Source: UBA1181 sp045601045 (lineage in GTDB: Bacteria > Bacteroidota > Bacteroidia > Bacteroidales > Paludibacteraceae). Taken from it: DNA of 51,030 nt. Under the pieces are notes generated by a model that was given only the letters and a program-made list of their open reading frames with translations, made no database searches and had not been told where the DNA came from. The stretch lies in the NCBI GenBank assembly GCA_045601045.1, contig JAZRZA010000055.1, forward strand, positions 1 to 51,030, written 5' to 3'. A program made the translations under genes and the position numbers. Positions 34,701-43,479 of this stretch are shown piece after piece (the stretch's first letter is position 1; each line of letters starts with the position of its first letter).

Positions 34701-37700
34701 CATAGACACCATCTACTTCTGCCAAGACGACGCGCCAATCGCCATTGGAGCAGAAGATGTGAACGAGAAGAGATACCCTACCCGAATCTATTGGGGCGAT
34801 TACAAATCCACCCAAGCGAGCGACTCCCTCACAATCAGCGAACACAAGGGCAACTACATGGCCTTCGCCAAGAATGAGGCGACGGGATGCGTCAGCGACT
34901 TGGATACCATCCATGCCGTCATCTCCTACCCGATCGAATTCACCAAAATAGTTCCTCAGCATCTCTGCTACAGAGACTCTCTTGACCTTTACGGCATGGT
35001 GGAGAAGCAGGTTGCGCAGAACAAGAAAAACAGCAAGTCCGATCTTCGATTCACCATATTCAGAATGAGTGGTAACGTCTCCCTCCCTACCCCTATCGTA
35101 AAGAAGGTGGGTTCCAACAAGGCTATCAACGAGAACGACACCACCCGTTACGCGATAGAGATCAAGGACTACGTCAGCGGATGCGAGTTCCACGACACGG
35201 CGACGGTCATCTTCCACGGATTACCTGTCATCGACAAGATCCAGGACATTGTCGTTTGCCAATACCAAGACACCGCTTTGCCAACACCTGACAAGGGCTA
35301 TATGTATGAGTGGTTCAGGGCTTCCAACGATATGTTGATCAATGATCCGAGCCACTTTAACACCGACATCAAGGAGTACCTCTACTTGAAGGCAACCGAG
35401 CAATTCGAGGAGCACAGACTCTCTTGCTACGACTCTTTGAATGTCTATATGGATGTACAGACCATACCAACCAGCGCAGGGGTGGCCAGCGACACATTCT
35501 GCCAATTCTCAGGAGAACATTTGATCAAGGCGGAGATCAGGGAATCTCTAGACAATCCACGCAACGATCTCTCCATCCAATGGATTGACGAAGCGGGCAA
35601 CGTAGTTCCGAACCCAATCAACACCGACGAGGTGGAGGTAAGCGGAAAGAGCCGTGCCTTGAAATACACCATCAGACAATACAACAAAATCACGGGATGT
35701 TACAAAGACACCATCGTGCCATTCGTGGTCAACAAAGGACTTGACCTACAGATGGAGGATCTCAAAGCGGTTTGCCAACCTGAGGTCATCGATTTCAGAG
35801 GCAAGGTGTTAGATTACCTCACCACCGCCAATACGAACATCTCGAATGTCGGCAATTGCGACATCTCCTTCGGCAAAATCGTAAACCTAAGCGAAAGCGC
35901 TTTGACGGATGAGGAGGCAAGCAACATCGCCTACACCGAAGGAATAGACAGCATGTTGTATGTTTATCACGTGAAGGACAATGTCTGTGAATCGGCTGAC
36001 TCCGTTTATGTGACCATCAACAAGAAACCGACCACTCCAGTCATCGAAGCGGGCATCGACACCATCTATTTCTGCGCATCCAACCAAGAGATGCAATTGG
36101 TGGCCACCCAAGAGAATGACAAGAGAAACACCAAGATTTTCTGGGGAGATTACAACTCGACCACATACGGCGACACACTCGCCATTTCGGGACACACGCC
36201 AGTAGCCAAATATACGGCATTCAGTAAGAACATTCTTACCGGATGCACCAGCGGATTCGACACCATCGTAGCCGTCGTAAAGGAGACCATCAAGGTGGAG
36301 CCTATCGGTGAGGATGGAACCATCGTGAAGTGCGAGGGAGAGGTCATCGACCTCTACGAATTGGCATACAACTCATTCAAGTTCAACAAGGCGCCAACCT
36401 CCTCCATCAAGTTCAGCGCCACGGAGAATGGCTACCCGATCAGCGAAGATGAGCTGAGAAGCGTCAGCCGCACCAGCCAAGACACCAGCCTCTACCTATT
36501 CACCGTTGAGGATGACGTGACTGGATGCAACGCCACCAACCGCCTGACGCTAATCTACCACAAGAACCCTACCTTCTCCATTGAAGGAACAGAGGTCCTT
36601 TGTGAAGGAGAAAACATAGAATTGAAGGCAACGGGCGAAGAACGACCAGTCTCCTTCGCTTGGATGTTCAAGGAGAGTTCAACAGTGATCAACACCACCG
36701 ACGCATTCCTTTACAGGAACATCACCCACGACACCACAGTCGTATTGATTGAGAAGTTAAGCGGAACTCTCTGCGCCGACACCGTAAGCCAATTCATCAA
36801 GGTGAATGTGGCACCAACCCAATTGGCGGACACCGCGATCGCCATGTGTCAAGACACCGCCGCGAAAAAGAATGATCTCATCAATATGAATAGAAGCAAC
36901 GATGAGATTCAAGGATATTTGATCAAATGGTACGATGACAACAACACGCCGCTTTCCGAAACAGAGTCTATCGAGGTGGACAAACGAAACGCCGCTACAT
37001 TCAAGTACCAAGTGGAGACCATCAACAAGAATACAGGTTGTGTCAGCCAACGCAGCAACGTAGTGGTCACCATCAATCCGCAAATCACCATCGGATTGGA
37101 TCAACCAGATACGATTTGTCAACCATTCACCTACGATTTGGTTGGCAACTTGGCGGCTACTATCAGCGGCGGAACCCGTCCAACTTATGTGAACACCACC
37201 CTCAATGGCACGGAGATCACCAACGACGACGCCATCGCGGAGAGCGGCCTATACACCGTCCACTACACGGACGACAACCAATGCGACGCTGCCAAGACGA
37301 TCTCTATCCAATTCTTCGAGCAGCCAGGCACGCCTCAATTGATTGGAGACACCATTGTTTGTCAAGGTTCTCCTACCGTAAAATTGACCGCTAAAAGAGT
37401 GGGCGCCAACAGCGTCAACCAAACATTCGAATGGAAATCCGCCGCGGAGACCATAGTTAGCGACACGCTTTACCTCAGCACTCAAAATTATGGCAAGACA
37501 CCATACACCCTACGTGCGGTGGACAAAAAGAGTCAATGTTTCAGCGAACCTGTCAAATTCAATTTCGACATCCGCGAAAGCATCGGCTTCTCCCCTATCG
37601 GACTCTTGGAGGGTTGCTACGGCACTACCATCGATTTGGCGGAGAAGTTAGAGGGTGCCCACAGCGGCAGCGACGAGGAGAAAACGCTCAGCTACTTCTT

Positions 37701-40566
37701 CCTGACCGAAGCAAACAGCCTCAACGCCATCGATACACCTGAACGCATCGCCCAATCCGGACGCTATGTGGTCAAGGCAAGCGAAACGGAGTCCGGCTGT
37801 GCGAGACAAGACACCGTGGAGGTGCTCTTCCACGACTCTCTCGCGATCACCACAGAGGGTACCACAGTCATTTGCCAAGGAGAGGAAATCAACGACTTGA
37901 AGGCATTGAACGCGGATGATTATGTATGGATAAGAGTCAACGGCACCCGTAGCAATGGAGCGCAATTCCCATTCGCTACCAGCGTACAACAAAGCGAGCG
38001 ATTCCAAATCATCGGAGAGAAGAGGGTTGGCACCCTATTCTGCAAGGATAGCATCTATCTCGACATCACCGTCAACAACAATCCTGCTATTCTCCCAGAC
38101 ACCAACATCTTCCTTTGCCAAGACACAGCCGGCATGCCTCAAAGCATCGCGAGAAATGTTGTCGTCCAAGAGAATGAGAAGTTGATGTTGGTATGGAAAG
38201 ATGCGGCAGGCGATACGCTATTCAATGGAACGGATAAGGCGACCTCCCCTGTCACAGAAGAGGGAACTACCCACTACTTCGTTTCGCAAGTGAACAAAGA
38301 GACGCAGTGTACCAACAAAGCGGCTGAGGTGATCGTGAATGTGTTGCCTCAAATCAACATCCACTTTGAAGATACCACGACTTGCGTACCGAACAGCATC
38401 AACTTGACCAATATCGCCTCCACCGCAGCCACGGCAGGCAAACACACCGATGACATCACAGTCATCGCATACGAGTTGATGAGCAACGGCAACGCCACCG
38501 ATGTCAGCGACCAAGCGGATGCGCTTACCCAAGAGGGTACCTACCTTGTCCGTTACCAATACGAAAGCAACGGCGTCACCTGCCAATCGGAGAACGCGAT
38601 CCAATTGCATTTCAACAAACAACCAATCCGTCCTGTCATCGCGGACCAAAGCTTCTGTCAAAAGAGCGGCGACCACGAATTGGTCGGAAATGTCAACAGC
38701 ACCCATGTAAGGTTGTTGTGGGAGGATCTCTCCGTTTACCCTTCCAAGGTTGACACCAATAGGGCGACGGTCAACACGGATATCGCCACCCAGAAGATGT
38801 TCCTCATCCGTCAAATCCAAGATTTGAGTGGTTGCGTCAGTGAGGCCGACACCGCGATGATCACCATCTACCCTGCCATCGAATCGATCGACAAGGATAC
38901 CGCCATCTGCTTCGGCGAGGCGGTCGATTTGAATCAATTCGCGAAGGGCAGTTACTTAGGAGGAACGCCTAAACACTCCGTTTCATTCAAGAATGCGGAT
39001 GGACAAAGTTTCTCAGCCGACCATGTCACCAAGAGCAACACCTATTTCGCGTTCTACGCGGATAGCGCCAACGTTTGCCGCGACACCGCCACCTTCAAGA
39101 TCGAGGTGGACCAACCTATTGAATTGTCGATCGAGGGAACAGGTCTCGCCTGCACCGATCAAACCGTCACCCTAAGCGTTTCGGGAGCGGAACAATATGA
39201 ATGGAGCAACGGAGAGAAGGGCGATCAAATCAGTATCACCTCGGAAGAATCCGCAATCAAGCAATATACCGTAGAGGGCCGTCGCCTATTCCACGATATA
39301 TACTGCGCGACGGACACTACCGTCTCTGTCGAATTCCGCAACGCAGTCACACCAAGGGCACTTACCTTTGACACCTGCGCGGGCAATCCTGTCACGATCC
39401 AGGATGTCATCTTGAAGAATCATGTTACCGAGACCGTCGATACCATTTGGAACCGTACCGATGAGATCCGTTACAGCAACCTCAACCAAAACATCGGCAA
39501 GAGCGGTCTATACGAAATTGCCGTACACAACACGGAAGGTTGCGCCGCTCACCATACATTAGAGGTGAAGATGCACCGTGTGGAGAATTTCAAAGTGGAT
39601 CGCCAAGAGAGCATCTTCTGCTACGGCAGTTTGGCCAACTTCACCGCCTCCGGCGAGAATGCGAGAAGTTTCGAGTGGAACAACTTGACTGAGGGAATCG
39701 TCAAGGAGGGCGACCGCTACAACGAACCGATTACGGGAAATAGCGAATTCATGCTCATCGCCACCGAGAAGGAAATGGGTTGCCAAGACACCATCCTATT
39801 CAGTGTGGAGGCATATCCTTTCAAAGAGATCAATGTTACCGGAAACGCGAACAGCTGCCGTGACTCCATCATCACATTGAGCGTGGAGAGCGTGTTGACC
39901 GACATTCTTTGGGATTTCGGTGACAGCACCACAACAGACCGCACCATCCACTTTGTGGCGGACTACAACCGAAAGATTCAATTAACGGGAATAGACAACC
40001 ATGGTTGCCCTGTCAAAAAGGTGATCAACACCGATGTGGTAAGTTTGGATGATCCAATCATTGAGTACGAAAGAATCGAAGGCACGGAATACGCGTTGAG
40101 CGACGATGTCAACGAGATTGAGTTGAGAGAGGCCATCATGCCAAGCAACAGCGACCAATACCAATACATCTGGAATTTTGGTGACGGACACACATGGAGC
40201 GAAATCGGCGGTCAAACCATCTCGCACCAATACAACGACACCATCATCCGAAGCAGAAGAGACATCCTCGTCAACCTCACCGTGGAACATGAATATGGTT
40301 GTAAGAAGAGCACAAGCACCATATTGAAAATCAATCCGTTCATCTTCATACCAAATACGATGATCGCGGATGGAGAATATATCTTTATGGAGAATTACGA
40401 CCTTCAGATCTTCGACAGAGTCGGTACCTTGATTTACCAAGGACGCGGTTGGGATGGCACCTACAAGGGTATGCCAGCGTCGGAAGACACCTATTTCTAC
40501 GCCCTCACCTACTACGAGAAGGGAGAGAAGATCATTAAAACAGGATTTATTACACTAGTAAGATAA
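28765..40566 (+). CDS. Giant (3933-residue) surface adhesin with T9SS type-B sorting domain
   Basis: Signal peptide 1-22 (ends LTFAQ). An N-terminal region (about 23-640) precedes a run of 11 glycines at 645-655. From there on, Ig-like beta domains of about 100 residues follow one another, each with a paired-cysteine pattern (F-C-Q ... T-G-C-x-D). They form higher-order repeats from about residue 1703 (see 33871-39120). Two PKD-like motifs (WDFGDS and WNFGDG) precede the C-terminal type-B (gliding-motility-associated) sorting domain at about 3850-3933 (FIFIPNTMI ... GRGWDGTYKG ... YFYALTYYEKGEK ... TGFITLVR). T9SS exports such proteins to the cell surface. The next gene is the PorP/SprF-family partner typically needed for type-B cargo. 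Function is probably adhesion; ligand unknown. Gliding is not implied in Bacteroidales. Confidence 0.93.
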   Translation: MKKISLLFICILLASFNLTFAQFKLTDINPVYSGTINANCFLIGNTNTQLLDLVGKTTDDITQEIEYEGELSPITNNPTRTDGITIENCNFADFCINIPQECGLGTIEDARITWGGRVEKPLTQEYVYIKITDDKGNDLPLSNSALSSFMKIEGDADTQDPKKSPQNDGFYAIHKAITDTINSIIQDPGFPGNGNYRIYVANIPVKLSRRPNVGEDAGQFCGWNFSLVYKHPLLPRRSIMVYNTFLFQESTSAGNTPDPIFASFRFGNCIPYTMDDTISFAYSALGGMFLQTSDCMRLNRDKDMMSSMPNDKKYYGKASKIPFNDVAIAENAPTVDENPFRCMINYLYQSESCLIQAYNPYARGFDLTKTTLAPISSSPFNYIARNGNDFNVTIIPTQEYHYFTNALIYIGAPDAPEAALPMEVDKTDIQPNEDFKVTLYVKTGNNKNGLTNINVRVPISEYVDSIVSCDIQFHSAVQSTSNGTKSDISYPTITTMLNTTKNQRKSDTKVRDWNTTNNNKFMKTALPSVNSYLESVDKINDNYATTKPSVIKTREIVFEFENLVIPKQIKDTNAITITLVLHSKRADDPIYDKKTYIGGTPQVIPQAELDLTDNVTRDTSIFESSYEKNINWKNYRCELNGDGNGGGGGGGGGGGNCAGLNGDHATGSGIYKKNETQMVEININAKSDCRETPDTIKIHFCDEITITPQAIKAQLSRLEFDLDSIIKVDSCIWERAKRDMLVDFSSRHGVNRALLEQLLSNYDNPIQMIDTTQAWQQFFNCQTPLDAKDVDSIVNMKKDFSDIYVLFKGNGKDDTLSSNVYEKSEFISLRDESKLEETFTISDDDTLYVYYKSPWKGNGNSCSEFMPICFIKDRLGDPIFVYDNDTIAKNDTIYSCLGNELSHLKITKYFEDYNLYATIIDTIGGTENVVDDLIDKTYTKVVDWNIQKTGKINTNIPGTRTLIFKQKDLANSCLDDGDTLFVKVLDLKIDETPDLSENTELAFCRSTKVEDSIPLKVTKDAAHQDYQVFWYEVTKTEDEVVRTKIGEGDEVKIGRDSLFSSPSITIRYEATYFKDHCESNPSQIDITLYKSADTILTDTMTICQYYKLKEDEVLGQLKDWNPGRKYTTDSLVFYPYYDVIAGDIQKNMEEATKGDSILLERLLKGMDTESGCATNGFRFVQFVVRGITDKGCFGEPSLVTVKINCHDKTTPKFKGDEHFIRYCTGDTPKTNFNDFLEEPAEYESGYKWVWLPIADSLSLPQNKYKSTAYESAISGGNPATNTVIANTNQYVVVRIDSNSCVSQIDSFKIIVADAITSYAMIGDTTTVINTNEPDFALNYCKGDNPYSSKRLPVVGYPSRDYIMEWYNKDFQTDDCDTLSKYKKNRLAHTIDIDFNQVDTLFYCMRQSTNMGCKGPWLNVTIIVHDNVKERPDIDTVKMCEGEFAQKFNIHPTSDPNLMLYLYGEDKTTEVLESEMVVDTTPGKYLFSENKSLYYAQYKNKVTQCYGEMIGTNAIVNPKPHLPQMNEDTTVYLCAIGDTVNLTQKIEAAIDSRDFGTRIEWTPNDTVITKKDISASYYVFQRDSITLCAGDPIEITVKVSNTIKYTPFGTKSFCYGESVSIRDTVNRLLRHNDNVIAKNGLKYNVYLLNGNSRGIEITKNVKSSKSRHESDTTRYLINIYDEVSGCEKRDTATIIFHALPDEKVVEKIEACQDVAITLPTPTNQDFNYVWKRSAGDKIEGIPTLLTLSTDETITLTEENKLTGCQDTFKVKVTVFPTPANALVRDTVFCQSTPFKEVKAEIRTSDDAYNKETSNFSLLWFNSAMESVENPLDMDTITMSELSQALSYTVRQRNNITQCFRDTTITVTLKKSPVLAMPDLKAVCEPDTISFVQQINKYLSENIASTNLANLTGIQFKYGKIINGSLSALTKEQAEEITYTSDIDSVLYTYTITDVDNVCSASDSVFITINKKPLVPIIESGIDTIYFCQDDAPIAIGAEDVNEKRYPTRIYWGDYKSTQASDSLTISEHKGNYMAFAKNEATGCVSDLDTIHAVISYPIEFTKIVPQHLCYRDSLDLYGMVEKQVAQNKKNSKSDLRFTIFRMSGNVSLPTPIVKKVGSNKAINENDTTRYAIEIKDYVSGCEFHDTATVIFHGLPVIDKIQDIVVCQYQDTALPTPDKGYMYEWFRASNDMLINDPSHFNTDIKEYLYLKATEQFEEHRLSCYDSLNVYMDVQTIPTSAGVASDTFCQFSGEHLIKAEIRESLDNPRNDLSIQWIDEAGNVVPNPINTDEVEVSGKSRALKYTIRQYNKITGCYKDTIVPFVVNKGLDLQMEDLKAVCQPEVIDFRGKVLDYLTTANTNISNVGNCDISFGKIVNLSESALTDEEASNIAYTEGIDSMLYVYHVKDNVCESADSVYVTINKKPTTPVIEAGIDTIYFCASNQEMQLVATQENDKRNTKIFWGDYNSTTYGDTLAISGHTPVAKYTAFSKNILTGCTSGFDTIVAVVKETIKVEPIGEDGTIVKCEGEVIDLYELAYNSFKFNKAPTSSIKFSATENGYPISEDELRSVSRTSQDTSLYLFTVEDDVTGCNATNRLTLIYHKNPTFSIEGTEVLCEGENIELKATGEERPVSFAWMFKESSTVINTTDAFLYRNITHDTTVVLIEKLSGTLCADTVSQFIKVNVAPTQLADTAIAMCQDTAAKKNDLINMNRSNDEIQGYLIKWYDDNNTPLSETESIEVDKRNAATFKYQVETINKNTGCVSQRSNVVVTINPQITIGLDQPDTICQPFTYDLVGNLAATISGGTRPTYVNTTLNGTEITNDDAIAESGLYTVHYTDDNQCDAAKTISIQFFEQPGTPQLIGDTIVCQGSPTVKLTAKRVGANSVNQTFEWKSAAETIVSDTLYLSTQNYGKTPYTLRAVDKKSQCFSEPVKFNFDIRESIGFSPIGLLEGCYGTTIDLAEKLEGAHSGSDEEKTLSYFFLTEANSLNAIDTPERIAQSGRYVVKASETESGCARQDTVEVLFHDSLAITTEGTTVICQGEEINDLKALNADDYVWIRVNGTRSNGAQFPFATSVQQSERFQIIGEKRVGTLFCKDSIYLDITVNNNPAILPDTNIFLCQDTAGMPQSIARNVVVQENEKLMLVWKDAAGDTLFNGTDKATSPVTEEGTTHYFVSQVNKETQCTNKAAEVIVNVLPQINIHFEDTTTCVPNSINLTNIASTAATAGKHTDDITVIAYELMSNGNATDVSDQADALTQEGTYLVRYQYESNGVTCQSENAIQLHFNKQPIRPVIADQSFCQKSGDHELVGNVNSTHVRLLWEDLSVYPSKVDTNRATVNTDIATQKMFLIRQIQDLSGCVSEADTAMITIYPAIESIDKDTAICFGEAVDLNQFAKGSYLGGTPKHSVSFKNADGQSFSADHVTKSNTYFAFYADSANVCRDTATFKIEVDQPIELSIEGTGLACTDQTVTLSVSGAEQYEWSNGEKGDQISITSEESAIKQYTVEGRRLFHDIYCATDTTVSVEFRNAVTPRALTFDTCAGNPVTIQDVILKNHVTETVDTIWNRTDEIRYSNLNQNIGKSGLYEIAVHNTEGCAAHHTLEVKMHRVENFKVDRQESIFCYGSLANFTASGENARSFEWNNLTEGIVKEGDRYNEPITGNSEFMLIATEKEMGCQDTILFSVEAYPFKEINVTGNANSCRDSIITLSVESVLTDILWDFGDSTTTDRTIHFVADYNRKIQLTGIDNHGCPVKKVINTDVVSLDDPIIEYERIEGTEYALSDDVNEIELREAIMPSNSDQYQYIWNFGDGHTWSEIGGQTISHQYNDTIIRSRRDILVNLTVEHEYGCKKSTSTILKINPFIFIPNTMIADGEYIFMENYDLQIFDRVGTLIYQGRGWDGTYKGMPASEDTYFYALTYYEKGEKIIKTGFITLVR
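30697..30729 (+). repeat. In-frame GGC/GGT triplet run (11 glycines)
   Basis: Eleven successive glycine codons (GGC and GGT mixed) inside the adhesin. Slippage would change the glycine count without breaking the frame, so it acts as a flexible and possibly length-variable hinge between the N-terminal part and the Ig-like array. Confidence 0.85.
33871..39120 (+). repeat. Higher-order repeats of about 425-450 residues in the adhesin
   Basis: Units begin at about residues 1703, 2155, 2604 and 3027, with a partial fifth at 3453. Units 1 and 2 are the most alike: both carry IPIIE/TPVIE-x-GIDTIYFC, IYWGDY/IFWGDY, LKAVC-x-P and TVRQ/TIRQ segments in the same order. Each unit holds about four Ig-like domains. 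The later units are more diverged, suggesting duplication followed by drift, with the most recent copying between units 1 and 2. Confidence 0.8.
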
Positions 40567-40571
40567 TCAAG

Positions 40572-41555
40572 ATGAAAAGAAAAGTCATTACCCTACTCAC
40601 CCTATTGGCAATGGCCACTGCCATGTCCGCGCAAGAGATTCCCTTCTTCACGAACAAGCAGTTGCAATATAGTTTTTTCAATCCAGGATATATTCCAGAA
40701 CTCCAATACGCCACCATACAAACAGGAGGCAGATTGCAATGGACACACTTGGAGGGAATGCCCAAAGACCTCTTCTTTTCCGGCAAATATTTCTTTCTGG
40801 GGGCTCACTCCCAAGTAGGAATCAATGTTTTAGCGGACAAGATCGGATACCAGACGATAGTCAATCCCAAAGTAGATTACGCCTTCTGCGTACCCATCGG
40901 AGACGACTCCTACCTCAACCTAGGTTTGGCGGCAGGTATGATCAGCAAAAGTTACGATGACGACAAAATCATCAATGACGACAAGCACGACAACCAAAAT
41001 ATCGCCATGATTGTGGAGAAACTGGAACACGGCAACGCGCCTGATATCGACGCGGGATTCGAGTTCCTCATACAAAACTTCGAGTTCGGAGCGTCAGCCA
41101 TGCATCTCTTGAAAGGCACCGACAACGTGACGATGAACAGGACTTTCTACGCATTTATGAATTACAACCTTCAAACCTCCGAATGGTGGCGTTTAGCCCC
41201 AGCCTACTCTTTCTACTATTTTGACGGAGACAGAAAGACCAATTCCAAGGATGTGATGAAACACCAAATATCACTCTACTACTATTATGTGAATGAATAT
41301 GACAACCAGCCCCAAGACCTATTCTATGTAGGCGCCACCTACAAAATTCCAGACGAGGTGGGATTCATCGCCGGATTCAGCTATGGAATATTTTCCATCT
41401 ACTACTCCTACGACTACATCTTCTCCAATTTGCGGCATGGAAGCTATGGAACCCACGAATTGGGCATAGAATTCAAAATCAGGACAAAAGGCAAGGGTTG
41501 CTTCGCCAACTATGGAAGAAGCAAGAAAAAATACACCAGATATTATAGGAATTAA
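40572..41555 (+). CDS. PorP/SprF-family type IX secretion outer-membrane protein
   Basis: 327 residues. Signal peptide 1-20 (AMSAQ). It then has the family's early Q-E-I-P-F-F-T-N-K-Q-L-Q-Y-S-F-F-N-P-G-Y segment, and barrel strands with L-N-L-G-L-A-A-G and the repeated tyrosine-rich strands of PorP/SprF. Members are OM barrels that assist export or surface anchoring of specific T9SS cargo; SprF is required for SprB export in Flavobacterium johnsoniae. Its start is only 5 bases after the adhesin stop, so it is co-translated and most likely dedicated to that adhesin. Confidence 0.88.
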   Translation: MKRKVITLLTLLAMATAMSAQEIPFFTNKQLQYSFFNPGYIPELQYATIQTGGRLQWTHLEGMPKDLFFSGKYFFLGAHSQVGINVLADKIGYQTIVNPKVDYAFCVPIGDDSYLNLGLAAGMISKSYDDDKIINDDKHDNQNIAMIVEKLEHGNAPDIDAGFEFLIQNFEFGASAMHLLKGTDNVTMNRTFYAFMNYNLQTSEWWRLAPAYSFYYFDGDRKTNSKDVMKHQISLYYYYVNEYDNQPQDLFYVGATYKIPDEVGFIAGFSYGIFSIYYSYDYIFSNLRHGSYGTHELGIEFKIRTKGKGCFANYGRSKKKYTRYYRN

Positions 41556-41667
41556 GGTTTTATAATAGAGTAACGTCTAATCGTTGCTTAGGGATTCTCC
41601 CAATTTGCCAAAATATCTTATAACAAAAAAATATGTACTTTTTTAGTTTCTTTTACATAATTTAGAC

Positions 41668-41675
41668 TATATTTG
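41668..41675 (+). promoter_or_regulatory. Promoter -7 element for the OmpA/TSP3 gene
   Basis: TATATTTG, exact TAnnTTTG, with a weak TTTC 17 bases upstream; leader of about 55 bases. The gene can thus be expressed independently of the adhesin pair. Confidence 0.55.
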
Positions 41676-41736
41676 CAGAAAGTTGTTTTTGGATAAAAAG
41701 GCAAAATAATTATTAATATATAAAACATTTTTCAAA

Positions 41737-43188
41737 ATGAAAAAACTTTTCGTATTCGTGTGTGCTGCCTTGGCATCTTTGTCAGTAGTCGCACAAACAG
41801 AAGACAGACCATGGAGCATCGGTCTCTATGGCGGTAAGGTTGAGGCTGCCAATGACTGGGGCTCACACTTCTTCCACCCAGGAAGCGATTTCTTCGGATC
41901 CGCTTCTCTTACATTCTCCCGCTATTTGAACGAAAGATTTGATGTGGGAATCCACGGTTTGTGGGGACGCTACGGTATCAAGGGTGGAGATATTCTTCCA
42001 AACGATGGTATCTTCAAGTCTAACATGATCTACGGAGACGTTCAAGGTAAGTTCAAGTTCGTTAAGGACGAGGAGAAACTTCTTCACCCATTCGCGCACG
42101 TAGCATTGGGCGTAAGATATATCAAGGGATTTGAGCACAAATACGAGACTACAACAGAAGAGAACAAGGCAGTCAACTTCGTAGTTGGCGGAGGTTTGGG
42201 TTGCGATTTGCGCATCACCGAAGCATTGTCTCTTCGTTACTTCTTCACTTATGGTTACCCATTCATCAACGCGGATAGAGTTGATAACAGAGAGTGTGGT
42301 AAGTTCAACGACCAACACTTGTTGCACAATCTAGGTTTCGTATTTAGCTTCGCAACTAACAACGATAAGGACGGTGACGGTGTGCCTAACAAGTTGGATC
42401 AATGTCCAGACACCCCTGCAGGCGTTAAAGTTGACGAGAAGGGTTGTCCATTGGATACAGACCACGACGGTGTGCCTGATTACTTGGATAAGTGTCCTGG
42501 TACTCCTGCTGGTGTTCAAGTTGACTCATTGGGTTGCCCAATCGATACCGACGGTGATGGTGTAGCTGACTACTTGGATGAGTGTCCTGACACTCCAGCT
42601 GAGGCAAGAGGCATGGTTGACGAGAAGGGTTGTCCATTGGATTCAGATGGCGACGGTGTAGCTGACTACTTGGATCAATGTCCTGGTACTCCTTCTGCCG
42701 CTAAGGGATTCGTTGACGAGAAGGGTTGCCCTATCGATACCGACGGTGACGGTGTTTATGACTTTGAGGATGTATGTCCTAAGGAGCCAGGTGTAAAAGC
42801 TAACAATGGTTGTCCTGAGATCAAAGAGTCTGTTAAGAAGGTATTCGAGAGAGCGTTGAACGGTATCGAGTTCGAGACTGGTTCCGCTAAGATCAAGAAG
42901 GTTTCTAACAAGATTTTGGATGACGTTGTCGCTATCATGAAGGAGAACCCTACATACAAGCTCTCTATCAACGGTCACACTGACAATGTTGGTAAGGCAG
43001 ACAAGAACCAAAAGCTTTCTGAGGATCGTGCAGCTTCTGTAAAGGCATACTTGGAGAACAAGGGTGTTGAGGCTAGCCGTTTGACTTCAGCAGGTTTCGG
43101 TCAAAGCCAACCAGTTGCAGACAACAAGACTGCTAAGGGTCGTGCTAAGAACAGACGTGTTGAGTTCAAGGTTAGATTCGAGAAATAA
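41737..43188 (+). CDS. OmpA-family protein with thrombospondin type-3 calcium-binding repeats
   Basis: 483 residues. Signal peptide 1-19 (SVVAQ). The N-terminal barrel spans about 20-205. Four to five TSP3 repeats at about 208-350 have the D-x-D-G-D-G-V-x-D pattern and P-x-T-P-A cysteine spacing (LDQCPDTPAG...), which bind calcium and form a stiff stalk. The C-terminal OmpA domain (about 370-483) has NGHTDNVGKADKNQKLSEDRA and GRAKNRRVEF. It anchors the outer membrane to peptidoglycan. Codon bias is that of abundant proteins. It follows the adhesin/PorP pair, a gene order seen with T9SS surface modules. Confidence 0.93.
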   Translation: MKKLFVFVCAALASLSVVAQTEDRPWSIGLYGGKVEAANDWGSHFFHPGSDFFGSASLTFSRYLNERFDVGIHGLWGRYGIKGGDILPNDGIFKSNMIYGDVQGKFKFVKDEEKLLHPFAHVALGVRYIKGFEHKYETTTEENKAVNFVVGGGLGCDLRITEALSLRYFFTYGYPFINADRVDNRECGKFNDQHLLHNLGFVFSFATNNDKDGDGVPNKLDQCPDTPAGVKVDEKGCPLDTDHDGVPDYLDKCPGTPAGVQVDSLGCPIDTDGDGVADYLDECPDTPAEARGMVDEKGCPLDSDGDGVADYLDQCPGTPSAAKGFVDEKGCPIDTDGDGVYDFEDVCPKEPGVKANNGCPEIKESVKKVFERALNGIEFETGSAKIKKVSNKILDDVVAIMKENPTYKLSINGHTDNVGKADKNQKLSEDRAASVKAYLENKGVEASRLTSAGFGQSQPVADNKTAKGRAKNRRVEFKVRFEK

Positions 43189-43209
43189 TAAATCTAATAC
43201 CTGATATGG

Positions 43210-43244
43210 GAAGGGCGTACATTCGTGTACGCCCTTCTTTTTTT
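43210..43244 (+). terminator. Intrinsic terminator of the OmpA/TSP3 gene
   Basis: GAAGGGCGTAC (43210-43220) and GTACGCCCTTC (43227-43237), perfect 11-bp stem, followed by seven Ts. Confidence 0.95.
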
Positions 43245-43479
43245 CCCCTTTTATCAATATAAATTATTCTTCGTACAATCTACCGACAAATAGCACGACG
43301 CATCTTATCATCTATCAAGTTTTCAACAGGTTCTCAAATAGGTTTTCAACAACTTATTAACTATATTCGTATAAACGAATTAGAAATAGATTCAAGACGC
43401 AGCACGTCATCAGGTTATTCAATAAACATCAAGGCAAAAAGCCAAACGAAGGAATTAATTATGTAACAAAGGAGGGTGT
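43245..43479. other. Upstream region of the Cys/His-repeat gene
   Basis: A/T-rich, no gene. It contains GTTTTCAACA twice (near 43318-43328 and 43343-43352), a short direct repeat. A strong Shine-Dalgarno sequence AAAGGAGG ends 4-5 bases before the ATG at 43480, unusual for this phylum. Confidence 0.6.

Noticed and set aside
28765..40566. Repeats in the adhesin as a CRISPR array or tandem DNA repeat
   Set aside because: Similarity is at protein level over units of about 1.3 kb, with no short identical direct repeats or spacers.
28765..41555. Gliding motility machinery
   Set aside because: The sorting domain carries the name gliding-associated, but no GldK-N or SprA-type gene is in the window, so only T9SS surface export is claimed.
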